Below are positions 37,629 to 48,004 of a stretch of 64,000 bases of DNA, one piece after another. The DNA is from Hericium rajendrae (lineage: Eukaryota > Basidiomycota > Agaricomycetes > Russulales > Hericiaceae): NCBI GenBank assembly GCA_033439255.1, contig CM065878.1, positions 1,612,001 to 1,676,000 of the forward strand, in the 5' to 3' direction. Under the pieces are notes generated by a model. That model did no database searches, was not told the DNA's origin, and worked only from the letters and a program-made list of their open reading frames with translations. Position 1 is the stretch's first letter. Each line of letters opens with the position of its first letter. The translations under genes and the position numbers were made by a program.

Positions 37629-38965
37629 ATGCTTGCACAGGGAGCGAGCAGCACCAGCGCGGCGTCCGCAGGTCCCCGCAGAATCACCGCCGAGGGTGCA
37701 TTCACAATTGATGTCTGCATAGATTCGCTCGAGTCTGCCAAAAAGTTCGTCACGATTGACCTGCCTGCAGTCTGGTACAATAGACCGGTGGCTCGCCCTT
37801 GTACAAGACATTGAACGCGGAGGCTGTTGATGCTGCCCCCTTCCACTGTCTAGACGGTCACCGGCCTAGAAGTCTGGCTTGAGGGAGCATGTGTTTGCTC
37901 GATCTGATCTCGATGTTTATCACAGTGCCGCCGAGGGACACGCCCACAGGCTTGAGCTCTGTGCGAATCTTGCAGTTGGTGGCGGCACGACCCCGTCGAT
38001 GGGACTTGTACGGGCGGTGAAACGAGAACTACCTGACATGCCAATCATGGTTCGCCTTCTCAGTCTCATAGGCGCCGATGTACTGGGGACTAATGCTAGC
38101 ATGCAGGTCATGATCCGCCCACGTATCGGCGACTTTTTATATAGTACTGACGAGATAGCCGTGATGCGCGAGGACATCAGGGCGTTTAAAGAAATTGGCA
38201 TCGATGGTGTTGTGCTGGGTGTCCTAGACGCGAACGGGGATGTCGATACCGTCCAGTTACGAGCGTCGGTGGCTTCGTATCCTTGTCATGTCTTTCGCTT
38301 TCTAAGTCTTACGGATATCCAGTTTGGTCAACGAGGCGCTTCCATTGGAAGGTATGTACCACGATTGGCATTGCATGGAAGTAACAAGTCGTTTATAAAC
38401 TCTATCAGTCACCTTCCATAGGGCGTTCGATGTATCCAGGAACGCGTTGAAAGGTGAGAGAAACACCTGGTTAGGTGAATATATCCTCTTACCATGCATC
38501 GTTATCCAGCTCTCGACCAAATCAGAAGCGTACCAGGCGTTACACGTGTATTAACAAGGTCTGCTGCGACGATTCCGCGGTGACTCCCACGCTCACTGTA
38601 TCTCTAGTGGCCAAGGAAAGACAGTTTTAGACTCTATCCCGATGTCACAGGCCATTCTCCAAGACGCACGCGCCAAAGGCGGACCGATCATCGTCGCGGG
38701 CTCCGGAATCAATGCAAAGACCATCAATAATTTCCTTTGGGCCATTGGTATGCATCACCTGCATGAACTCCACCTCAGCGGCGGCGCATGGGTCGAAGGC
38801 GAAATGTCATTCAGACGCAGTCATATGGGGATGGGCGCCAACGGAGCGAACGAGTGGAAGGTGTGGAAGACCAATGGCGAGGAGGTCGGGTACGTCAGGG
38901 ATATGTCAATAGAGATGTGGGACCGCATCATCGACATCTTGGAAGATCAAGGGATAGATTGGTAG
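37629..38965 (+). CDS. CutC-family copper homeostasis protein
   Basis: Start MLAQGASSTSAASAGPRRIT. Exons join to AFTIDVCIDSLESAKNAAEG, HAHRLELCANLAVGGGTTPS, MGLVRAVKREL, MVMIRPRIGDFLYSTDEIAV, IGIDGVVLGVLDANGDVD, ALVNEALPLEVTFHRAFDVS (FHRAFD is the family signature), ALDQIRSVPGVTRVLTS, GQGKTVLDSIP, IIVAGSGINAKTINNFL, and the end MWDRIIDILEDQGIDW. The fold is a TIM barrel; the family was named for copper tolerance, but its enzymatic role is unclear. All junctions preserve frame, so this gene is intact. The first intron (37746-37924, about 180 bases) is about three times the usual length here. Confidence 0.94.
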
Positions 38966-39156
38966 ATTCACGTAGGCGTTGTAAGGACGATGGGTACTTG
39001 TCAAGAAAGCGAGCTAGCAAAAATTAATAAAATCAGGTGCATAAGACGATTTAGTTAGTAGATAAGTACGTTTGCCAGTCTAGAAATCGAAATGCACTGT
39101 TCGCACAGAGTAAGCAAACATTGAGTAAATCAAGTATACGCATCAGGCCGATAGCT

Positions 39157-41004
39157 TCACAGCGCTGGGGACGGGGGGCCGAAGCCATAGCCATCCATGA
39201 GCATCGAAATTAGCGGGTCCGGGATATTCAGATGATTGTTGCCGCCAAAGTCCGGCATATCTTCGTCGTCATCTTCCTCATCCGAGTGATCAAGCCCATC
39301 ATCGCCCATGAAGGCATCGAATTCACCATCGGCGAACGGTCGTTGAATTCCGTCCCAGGTGATCGTTGGCACGAGCCCGCGGAAACGGTCGACCATGTCT
39401 ATATCGATCTCGCATCGCAAGATGACGAGTTCCTGGATGGGGAGCCCAAGCTCGGAACGCGCCATGATAAAGTCGCAGAACATCATGGACAGGTCATATT
39501 CGAGCAGATCGGTTTCAACAAGTGCCAGTGTTGTCAGCTGGGGGAAGAGCAGGCCCGACAAAGACTCCTCTTCTGGCGAGGGCTGAATCTGTATCTTGTC
39601 GCTCTCGTCCAAGGTGTTCTTCAAAAGGCTGTCCGCGACCGTGAGCAGATAACCTCCAACCAGAGTGAATCTTTTGAGGTTCCGCCACGGCATGCATTTT
39701 CTCCAGGAAAGGAAAAACGCGCGCTCGACATCTTGGGCGGTAAACGACTCAACGTCTTTGATAGGCAACGTCATGGCAGTGCTCTCAAAAATCTTCTCTT
39801 CTGCTCCAAATTCCCATCCCGTCTGAGTTGCAGTAACAGTGAGCGAGATTCTGGAGGTGAACACGGCCGCGAGCAGGGCAATCGGATTGTCGATCGGGTG
39901 GTCTCGGTTGGGTTCGTTGAACGCAATGATCTTGACCATATTGCGACCACCCGCAAAAATAAGGCTTTTGAGTGGTCCGGCATCGTGCGCTCCATGACAG
40001 TGCTTCGAGAATAGAGGAAGTATGGCCAAGACATCTTCAGCGCTCTCGAAAGTCGACGTGCAGTCGGCGTGTATTTTGCGCAGATTGGGAAGGTTAAGGT
40101 GATTCAGCACATGGGCTAAGCGTATGGCTTCTGTGGACAAGTCGAGTGATTGTAGGTGGGGAAGGGTGACGATACGCTCGGGAGCAGTTATGACCGCGCT
40201 GTCCATCGGGAAGAGTGGAGTGGCATTATGAAGCAAGATCTCCTCGATGAAAGGCATGCTGGAAAGAGCATCTAGCCATTGATCACGTGTGGGTCGCAAC
40301 ACTGGCGAGAGTTCAATGATCTCAAGATGTCGAAGGGTCCTGAATAATGGAGAAGACCATCTAATATCGCATTTCGAGACCTCTAGATGATATAGATTGG
40401 GCGCGTGATCCCCGAATAAATCCTCTGGAAGCCTGACTGGCTGATTGTCGGACACGGGGAACTCGAGGCATGATGTTCTATCATTGTGTAATCCAAGTCG
40501 TTCTAGCATAGGCGCGGTGTCTGGTAGATCTTGCAGTATCTTGTCGAGTACGTGGTGAGGGCCGAAAAGACGCAGATCAATAGCACGGGACGAATGTGGG
40601 AGCACCAAGTGCATAGCGTCAATCTTGGTTTTCCGCGACTGAGCTGGGCGGAAGTCCGCTTCGATCTGAAGAGGGGCCATCTTTGCGCGTGCTAACATCT
40701 GCTGAGCACAATCAATCGATGAGAAGTCGATACGCGTCCATAAGCGGGGATGCTGGAGGGCGATGTCGCGCCATTGACGGCAGACGTGAGCAATGGTCAT
40801 CCATGTAAGCCTTTTCTCGCGAGGCAGGCGAGGATATGACAATGAAACGACGAATGCGAATATTAACGCGATTGTCTCGGGCGGTAGATGGAATATGGGG
40901 GCGAGTGCATTGCGGCGTGCTTTCAAGGACAACGTCGTTGCATGAAGACGCTGCAAATCGACATCGATCTGCTGACGCAGAGTTTCCGCCGAACTCTGCG
41001 ACAT
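39157..41004 (-). CDS. F-box/leucine-rich-type protein, 615 residues, single exon
   Basis: Uninterrupted frame starting MSQSSAETLRQQIDVDLQRL. The N-terminal coiled segment and then APIFHLPPETIALIFAFV, IAHVCRQWRDIALQHPRLWT form a typical basidiomycete F-box. The rest has degenerate leucine-rich spacing (APNLYHLEVSKCDI, TLRHLEIIELSP, LPHLQSLDLSTE, HLNLPNLRKIHADC). The C-terminal tail is acidic (HSEEDDDEDMPDFGGNNHL). Such proteins act as substrate receptors of SCF ubiquitin ligases; the substrate is unknown. The group is large and fast-evolving in mushrooms, often without introns as here. Confidence 0.87.
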   Translation of the reverse strand: MSQSSAETLRQQIDVDLQRLHATTLSLKARRNALAPIFHLPPETIALIFAFVVSLSYPRLPREKRLTWMTIAHVCRQWRDIALQHPRLWTRIDFSSIDCAQQMLARAKMAPLQIEADFRPAQSRKTKIDAMHLVLPHSSRAIDLRLFGPHHVLDKILQDLPDTAPMLERLGLHNDRTSCLEFPVSDNQPVRLPEDLFGDHAPNLYHLEVSKCDIRWSSPLFRTLRHLEIIELSPVLRPTRDQWLDALSSMPFIEEILLHNATPLFPMDSAVITAPERIVTLPHLQSLDLSTEAIRLAHVLNHLNLPNLRKIHADCTSTFESAEDVLAILPLFSKHCHGAHDAGPLKSLIFAGGRNMVKIIAFNEPNRDHPIDNPIALLAAVFTSRISLTVTATQTGWEFGAEEKIFESTAMTLPIKDVESFTAQDVERAFFLSWRKCMPWRNLKRFTLVGGYLLTVADSLLKNTLDESDKIQIQPSPEEESLSGLLFPQLTTLALVETDLLEYDLSMMFCDFIMARSELGLPIQELVILRCEIDIDMVDRFRGLVPTITWDGIQRPFADGEFDAFMGDDGLDHSDEEDDDEDMPDFGGNNHLNIPDPLISMLMDGYGFGPPSPAL

Positions 41005-41597
41005 TTCTAAGCCCTCCTGGTAGAGGATGCTCTGACAGGTGACCGCCGGTTAAAGGTAGAATCGGACTAAGTTCTCGTAAACACTCACTTAAATGGGACA
41101 AACACAATAGCTATGTCCTGCAAAGCAAGTTTACCGCGTGATTTATAACGACTTGTGATAAGGAATAGCAGGTAGAGGAAATGGAGAAGACTGACTGAAG
41201 TCCAGGATGGGCAGTCGACAGGAAGGGCAGAAGCGAAAGCATCGAACGCGTCGTTAGTCGCGCATGTGACGAGTCACGCTGTGACGAAGTGTGACTGAGT
41301 GAGCTTAGCGACAAAATATGTAGCTTCAGCTATGCGAGAAAGCACTCATTGTATGACGGCCGCTAACCCTTGTGTTCAGACTTCAGGCGATTCCATACGA
41401 TAGCTGCTTTATTGTCTGCCGAAAACACACACAAAAGTCACGTCTTTTCTGATCACGGGATCCAGGGTGACTTCGCGTCACGACGCGGCTGGCAGGGTTG
41501 AGTGCGCGAACAAGGCTCGTCTCAGTCACGGAAACTCATACACAACTCTGCCGTTCATTCAGTCAGTTACAGAGTCGCCGACAAGTGATAGGTTGCA
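41005..41597. other. Divergent promoter region of the F-box and RSC4-like genes
   Basis: About 590 bases with repeated GTGACGA/TGTGACG-type words near 41265-41300 and 41467-41480. No gene or RNA was recognised. Confidence 0.45.
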
Positions 41598-43849
41598 ATG
41601 TCCAAGAGAGAGCTCGAGAAACTCTCCTCTACGGTCGATGTCGATGCCCCGCGCGCCAAGCGACGCAAGGAGGCCCCCGCGGCAACCCCTCAGGACAATA
41701 AGCAAGACGTCAAGATGGGCGAGAGCATGCCGCCAAGGGACGCACAGCAGAGTCAGGAGAGTGAAGTTGATCCCGAGAAGCTAGAGCTCGTGAAGGAGCA
41801 GGGGCTCAAGCTGTGGCAAGTTTTGAAGGACGCGGTAGACAAAGAGTGCGTGACTTGATACTACATGCAGTCGCGGTTTAACCACCGCCATTCGCTTCGC
41901 TTTATCCATATGCTCACACAACTCTTCTTTGGCTTCGCCATGTCGTTTTCTCGGACTCTGCAGCGGTCGGCATTTGGCTCACGACTTCCATCGTTTACCC
42001 TCAAAGAGGCTTTATCCCGACTACTATGAGTTAATCAAGCGACCCATTTCCCTCGATGACATCAAGACCCAGCTGGAATCGGGCGCATACACCAGTTTCG
42101 ACGCCGCGAAAGTGGACTTCGAGCTTGTTTTTCGCAATGCCAAACGGTATAATGCGAGGGACTCTCAGATCTGGAACGATGCAAAGGCATTACATGTACG
42201 TCATTACCGAAGTGCTCTACTTTATGATGTTGCTGATTGCAATAATCTCGGACTGTTGTGGTATGTAGAAACTTGTTACGAGCGAGTACAAGCGGATGAC
42301 AGGCATCGGGAAGAATGGCGATACTCAGCAAGACGATGGCGGCGGAACTGGTGACGAGGGAGCCCCCAAGAAGAAGAAAGCCCCAAGCATGACTCGTCTC
42401 CTCACATCCAAACTAGACAAGCTGGTTGGAAAGACCGATGACAAGTGAGTTAAATATGACCTCTGATTAATGGTCATTGACCGCATGCAGTGGAGACATA
42501 TTGGCTGCTCCGTTCATGGAATTACCATCAAGGAAGCAATGGCCCCTCTATTACAAGACAATCCAGAAGCCGATGTGTTTTGAGACGATCTTTGTCAGTA
42601 GCTTCATATTTTTCTTCCTCACGAGTTATCTCATGACTTTTGAACAGAAACACTTGAAGCGCAAGGAGTATGCCAATCCTACCGCCTTTGCTGCGGATGT
42701 CGAACTCGTCTTTTCAAACGCAATCCAGTTCAATGAGGACCATACGCCAATATGGGAGTCTGCCCAGACACTAAAGGTGCGGAACCTTTCTGTCCAGATG
42801 ATGTCACAGAGTTGCTGACCCTGTCCATGTAGAAATACTTCCACAAGCTTATGTCCGATCTCCCCGAGCCATACGCCATTCCACAATACTCATCTGCCAA
42901 AGACACGTCCGCTCCATCGAACGGGAAAATCAGGATCAAAGTTCCGATGCCAGGCCAGAATCAAACGCCTGCGCCGACTGCGAAGTCTGGTAAGGGAACA
43001 GGTTCGGCGACCCCTCTTATGTTGAAGGTTCCCGCCGGGAACGCCGCTCATGGCCACCTTCCAGGCAAGGCCGTTGCTGCATCTACCAAGCCCACACCTT
43101 CTGCGACGCCTGTATCTTTCCCCGCATCTTCTCCACTTGCGACTGCCCCACCTATCACAGCACCTACACCTCAGCATGCGCAGTCTGCGGCACAATCCTT
43201 CACCTATCCCACTACATCCTACACTCCTGGTTACGCTCACGCCGGCTATCAGCAAGGTACACCCGCCCAGAATGGCACGCCTGCCGCTGGAACCTCTGCC
43301 GCGGCCGTAGCGCCTCCGCCCCCTGCGACGCCGAGTTCCATGTCGTATTCTCCAGCACCGCTTCCCGCGCACGCACTGCATCCACTCAAGTCTGTGTCGT
43401 TGACTATCATACCAGGAGGACGCAGACTGCTGTTGGACCACAGAGACGGCGTCAAGAGCTGGGCGCTGCGACTTGGTCCCGGTGAGAAGGGTCTGCGGAT
43501 CGCGGATGTGAGCTACCTTGGTGGTAGTGAGGAGGAAGAGAGCAGCGATAGCGAGGAGGAGGAGGAGGAGGCCGAGGAGGAGGGATCGCAGACGAAGGGC
43601 AAGGGCAAGCAGATGCGGCCAACAAGCAGGCGTAAGGTGGGAGTCCTGCGTATCAAGGATGGCGTCAAGCTGCCGCCGAAACATGCTCCTCCGGAGATAC
43701 AGGTCAAGCTCGATGCATCCGTACTGAAGCGGAATGCAGAAGACGAGGATGAGTGGGATGTTGATGTGACTCCCGGGATGCACGTCCTTGAGCTTGGTGA
43801 GAAAGGCGGCCCAGTGTGGAAGGTTTATATCGACAGGATAGGTCCGTAG
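41598..43849 (+). CDS. RSC4: Double-bromodomain chromatin-remodelling subunit, RSC4-like
   Basis: Start MSKRELEKLSSTVDVDAPRA with a nuclear-type basic patch. First bromodomain: DGRHLAHDFHRLPSKRLYPD, YYELIKRPISLDDIKTQLES, FRNAKRYNARDSQIWNDAKA with the acetyl-lysine-contacting Asn. A Lys-rich linker follows, then the second bromodomain: MELPSRKQWPLYYKTIQKPM, then KHLKRKEYANPTAFAADVEL and FSNAIQFNEDHTPIWESAQ. After a Pro/Ala/Gln-rich linker comes a C-terminal domain with SVSLTIIPGGRRLLLDHRDG, an acidic run, and the end VLELGEKGGPVWKVYIDRIG. Tandem bromodomains plus this C-terminal layout match Rsc4 of the RSC (SWI/SNF-type) complex. Alternative: another polybromo-like subunit. Introns preserve frame. 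Confidence 0.88.
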
Positions 43850-44098
43850 GCTCTAGTTTTTTAGGATTGGATTACATGGATACGGATTTTCTTGTCTTCG
43901 ATATTTATTCTGTTCAACTCGCTTTGCTTTCGCATTTTTATTCGCCGTAAATATCTCCCTCTCTAATTCGAAATTATCAGCGCTGCTGAATATCCATGTA
44001 GTATATAGAGGATCAAGTCCGTGAGATGAAAATTCCCTGCTCCAAATACAATGCCCAAAAAATCTAGCGGAAAACATAAGCATGCAAAGAAATTCAGT

Positions 44099-46072
44099 TC
44101 ATGCGACAGCCTCCCCAGAGCGCCACTTGTCGACCCTCTTCGCCAACGGCTCTTCCTCATCCGTCTCGCTTTCGCTCGGTGGCTCTGGAACATATCGGTT
44201 ATACCTGCCCGCTTCCTCTCCGCGACTCTCAATGTACCGCCGCAGAATCTCTTCCCTGTCCACCGCCTGGACTTCGTAGCCTTCAGAGCCGCGTCGAATC
44301 CGAGGGCCCGAAGCCCCATCGCGGATATTGCCTTCCTCATCTGATGATGCGAGGGAGTCGTGGTCAAAGGCGGTCTCCTCTGCCTCGTGGTCGGGATGCC
44401 AGGGTGGGGCGGCGGCAATGCCAGCTTGCCGCCGTTGAGATGCTGAACGGTGACGTGCATCTGAGGATTGGGTCGTAGATCAGGATTGATGCCGCCGTTC
44501 TCGTACGTCCATGGGGAATCGGGGAGTATAAGTTTATAATTAGGGTCTGGTCGTGCGGTCGGGTCTCGTGGAGGCCAAGCTTCCTGGGGCGCGATGTCTG
44601 AAACGTAGATGCGTATTAGCGCCAGGCCCATAGACGGGCAAGAAAGATAAAAATAAAAACTAGGAAATTGAACGATGAGTGGTTGCTTACAATGATGAAA
44701 ATATGAATGTATTCGCCCACCTGAAACGGGCACGATCCTTCAAGGCTCGGAAGTCGGTGAGGGTACCCATTATAATTGTACCCATCTGCATAGTCTGGTC
44801 GCGACAGTTCAATCCACTTACCCTCGCCTTCCGCGAGCTGGTATTTCAGCCCAGTGCCTGGTGGTACAGTAGGCCAACACCACAGAAGAGGGTTTTTGCC
44901 AAGCATGGATTCGATGTTGCGCCGTCTACCGATGTTCTGAGGATGCAAATTCATATGTGCCGTGATAAAGATCAGAATTCCATGAAACTCACATATGGGA
45001 ACTTGATCTAGAAACGGGACAAGGTGAGATTGACAAATGCTCAAATAAACACGACATACCTGACGAATTTTCCCTCGCCGGACAAGGGTGGCAACCTTCT
45101 GCTTCTCCCAGCCTTCGATGGTCGTCGAGTTTCCAAGAAGGCAATAGAAGTGATACAAACTGAAGCAGATAAGTTAGCCAGATAGAACAGTGTAGCCAAC
45201 ATGATGCGAGAGGAATACCTGAACCCCCCGACCATCAAAAGAACGGGTATACAGGTCACAAAGTTGAGCACAATGAAAATGAGCTCGGCTCCTCCCGGAG
45301 CATCCTGGAGATTTCAAGCGTCAATTACGATTCCGTTGAAGAAGAGGTTGAATCCACGTAGTATGGAGAGCGCATGGCATGAAGAACGCGCTTTGTAACC
45401 ATAGTTACATGGTATATGCACGCAATATCCACGTAAAATAGAAACCGTATGAAATGACCGTAATTAAAGTAGCCGACGCAGTTATTGACCCAAGGACAAT
45501 GATGGTCTATCACTTTCGGTGAGCGTGTCTGCTGCACAATCAGGAAAAAATGACAGACCCATTCGAAGAACACATCTTTGTGGCGATCAGAAACTGAAAG
45601 CACAAAGGATTAGCAGATTACGCACTTCTTACACTGTTTGCAGTGGTGCGCTCTGGGAGATTTGTACTTCTCGCACATCCGACAGTATCTTGGGTTGCCA
45701 GTCAATTTCTTGACTTCATATCCTTCTGAAGCATTTGTATCTGGTTCCTGTTCACAGGGCATGAGAGACGCAACGAATACGGCGAAAGGAACGCGTACCC
45801 ATTTGTCCGGGGCGCTTCCGGGATCTGTCACTACACAGAGCCAGTAGTTCCAGAAGAGCATGCCTACAAGTAAGCTGGAAACGCTGTAAGCTTCACAGAC
45901 ATATTGATTCTGTGACAAGAACTTACTTAAATGGTCCGAGCAGAAGGATCAATTCCACAGACAACTCGTGGCCGTACCAAGGCCAAATGACGAAGATCTG
46001 TGAAGAATAGCTAATGAATGATATAAGACATATGGTCAGGCCGACCACTATGCGCCCCAAGAGGCGACCCAT
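44099..46072 (-). CDS. PFA4: DHHC-type protein S-palmitoyltransferase, Pfa4-like
   Basis: Start at 46072, [20 protein letters not shown], with two N-terminal membrane spans. Then [20 protein letters not shown] and the Cys-rich domain [39 protein letters not shown], then two more spans, [53 protein letters not shown], and an acidic tail with [20 protein letters not shown]. The enzyme palmitoylates Cys of membrane proteins, in yeast at the ER (chitin synthase Chs3). Around the DHHC motif the exon junction is unclear and the residue before DHHC reads Ile instead of the usual Met. A base seems to be missing at about 44403 within a C-run. Start is divergent from the next gene (249 bases). Confidence 0.88.
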
Positions 46073-46321
46073 GTCGACTCTTAGGTAGATGGTGAGGGTA
46101 GAGGTATAATTGTGAATGGATAGCCTTCACGCGCCGAGACTCGTTGCTGACGCGCCGACGGCGAGACCTGGCGAGACGCGCGCGACGGAAAAGGAAACCC
46201 CGGATTTTGCAGCCGACTTGCTCGTTCTTTCTTCCGACGCTCACAGGCGGGTTTCGCTGTCGTCCTCGTCATCATCGTCGCTACAGACGTTTGCCTTGCT
46301 TCAGTTGGCAACGCTGGAGAC

Positions 46322-47809
46322 ATGCTTTATTCTGTAGAGGCTCAACTTCTCCGCGCCTCGTCCAGGGGCATCCGGCATTCGTCCAGCTCGGCACCCCGTT
46401 TGGCCGCGGCTGCTACTGCTACTGCCCCACGGCCTTCAGCACCACTGGCTACCCCTCAGGCTCCTTCGGGGCGTCCATCTGTGACTAGTCTTGGTGGAAT
46501 TGTTATTGGTATGCATTGCCCTTCAGACTCGGGGACACTCGTGATTGACGTTCCGCGTCTTCATAGAAAACATTCCAACAGGTGTATCTCCTCCGCCACG
46601 GGCTTTCAACCAGAACAGAGACAACCGGACCCGAAATTCGCAGCCCAGAGACGCCCGGGTCGGAGGCGACCAGCCCAGAGACAACCGTCCCAGAGACAAC
46701 CGTCCCAGGGATAACCGTCCCAGAGATAATCAGGCCCGTGACAGCCGCCCCAGGGATAGCCAGGTTCGCGACAATCGTCCCAGGGACAACCGTCCGAGAG
46801 ATAACCAGCTCAGGGACAACCGTCCGAGGGATAACCAACCTAGGGATAACCGTCCCAGAGACAATCAGGCCCGTGACGACCGCCCCAGAGATGCGCAGGC
46901 TCGCGACAATCGTCACAGAGGCAACCAGCCAAGGGAGTTCCGTCCCAGAGACAACCAGCCCAGAGACGGTCGAGAGTCCGCTCCTAGTGGTTCGTAGTCC
47001 ATTTGGCTTTTGACGCATATCAATTGACGAGATCTTTACCAGACGGAAGTGCGCCCAGATGGAATAACCAGAACCCACGAAACAGGCCGCCTCAGATGAA
47101 TCTTGGGTGGAAAGACGATCTGGTTCCCAATAGCTTTGCCAGCCGTCTTGTGACTCACTCTCATACCCTTCATCCGACTCCGGCCACTGAACAGGTCTCT
47201 GTCACGGACCAGTCCTCCGCCGCTGGTCAAGTTCTCGCCACTGACCAAGCTCCCACCACTGAACGGGCCCCCACCGAGGAGGTTTCCTCACCTGCTCCAG
47301 CCGAGCCTCGAGTTAGGCTGATCAACAAGGGACGAAGGGAGAGAGGCGACCGCCAGCACGATTCCCGGAAACAGGATTCTACGCAGACCGAGAATCAGGG
47401 CCCCATATATGCAAAGCGTCAGACCACTCAAAACCCCGCCGCGGAGGAAAGAGGCAAGAACGAGAACCAGGTTCCCTCTGGGAACACTGCAGTCATCAAC
47501 TCGAAGATGCAGTCACTCGAAGATACGGACTTGTCCACGCTCTTCGGCCATCCCGTCCTAGCGAGTCACGTCAGTCCTCGCGTAAGGGGCGTGCTCGCGC
47601 GCACCGCAGGCGACTACTCTCAGTATCTCTCCAGGCGCGTCGCGCTCGGTACGTCGGGGAAGCTTGGGATCAAACCCGTTAGCTATGCCCGCCATGTTCT
47701 GGGTCTGAGGAGGGATGTCGGTTTGGGTCAGAGGCGACAGGCGCTGCGTGTCATTGGCGCCTTTGTCAAGGCCAAGCCGACGAGCGGTACGAAGACGGCG
47801 AGCGCTTGA
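46322..47809 (+). CDS. Putative mitochondrial protein with an RDN pentapeptide array
   Basis: Start MLYSVEAQLLRASSRGIRHS is Arg/Ser-rich and acid-free, like a mitochondrial presequence. After an intron comes ENIPTGVSPPPRAFNQNRDN and then about 20 tandem five-residue units of the type RPRDN/QPRDN. Next, after another intron, come DGSAPRWNNQNPRNRPPQMN, a Thr/Glu/Pro-rich linker, and a conserved-looking C-terminal domain: LEDTDLSTLFGHPVLASHVS, GDYSQYLSRRVALG, SYARHVLGLRRDVGLGQRRQ. I do not recognise the family. The basic Arg-rich C-terminus plus presequence would suit a mitochondrial ribosome- or RNA-associated protein, but that is inference. Introns at about 46509-46565 and 46990-47040 join in frame. 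Confidence 0.68.
46660..46975 (+). repeat. Coding minisatellite, 15-base unit encoding (R/Q)PRDN
   Basis: About 20 tandem imperfect copies of CGTCCCAGAGACAAC / CAGCCCAGAGACAAC. Unit length divides by three, so copy number can vary without breaking the frame. Alternation of R and Q at the first codon gives a higher-order period of 30 bases in places. Confidence 0.85.
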
Positions 47810-48004
47810 TGCTTTATTACACTACCTTTCGCTACAGTACGCATCCCTTGGGAACTTTAGTTACTCGCCGTTCACAAATAGATATAAAATAACAAGAGCC
47901 TTACAAAAGGAAACAACGATACAGGATACACTAAACATAGAATACCGCCAACTGATGGCGAAAGAAACATAAGCCCATAGCATCGCTACACTCGAGTACA
48001 ATAG

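Noticed and set aside
42890-43783. 297-codon minus-strand frame inside the RSC4-like gene
   Set aside because: Antisense of the Pro/Ala/Gln-rich linker; composition (Arg/Cys/Leu runs) is typical of shadow frames.
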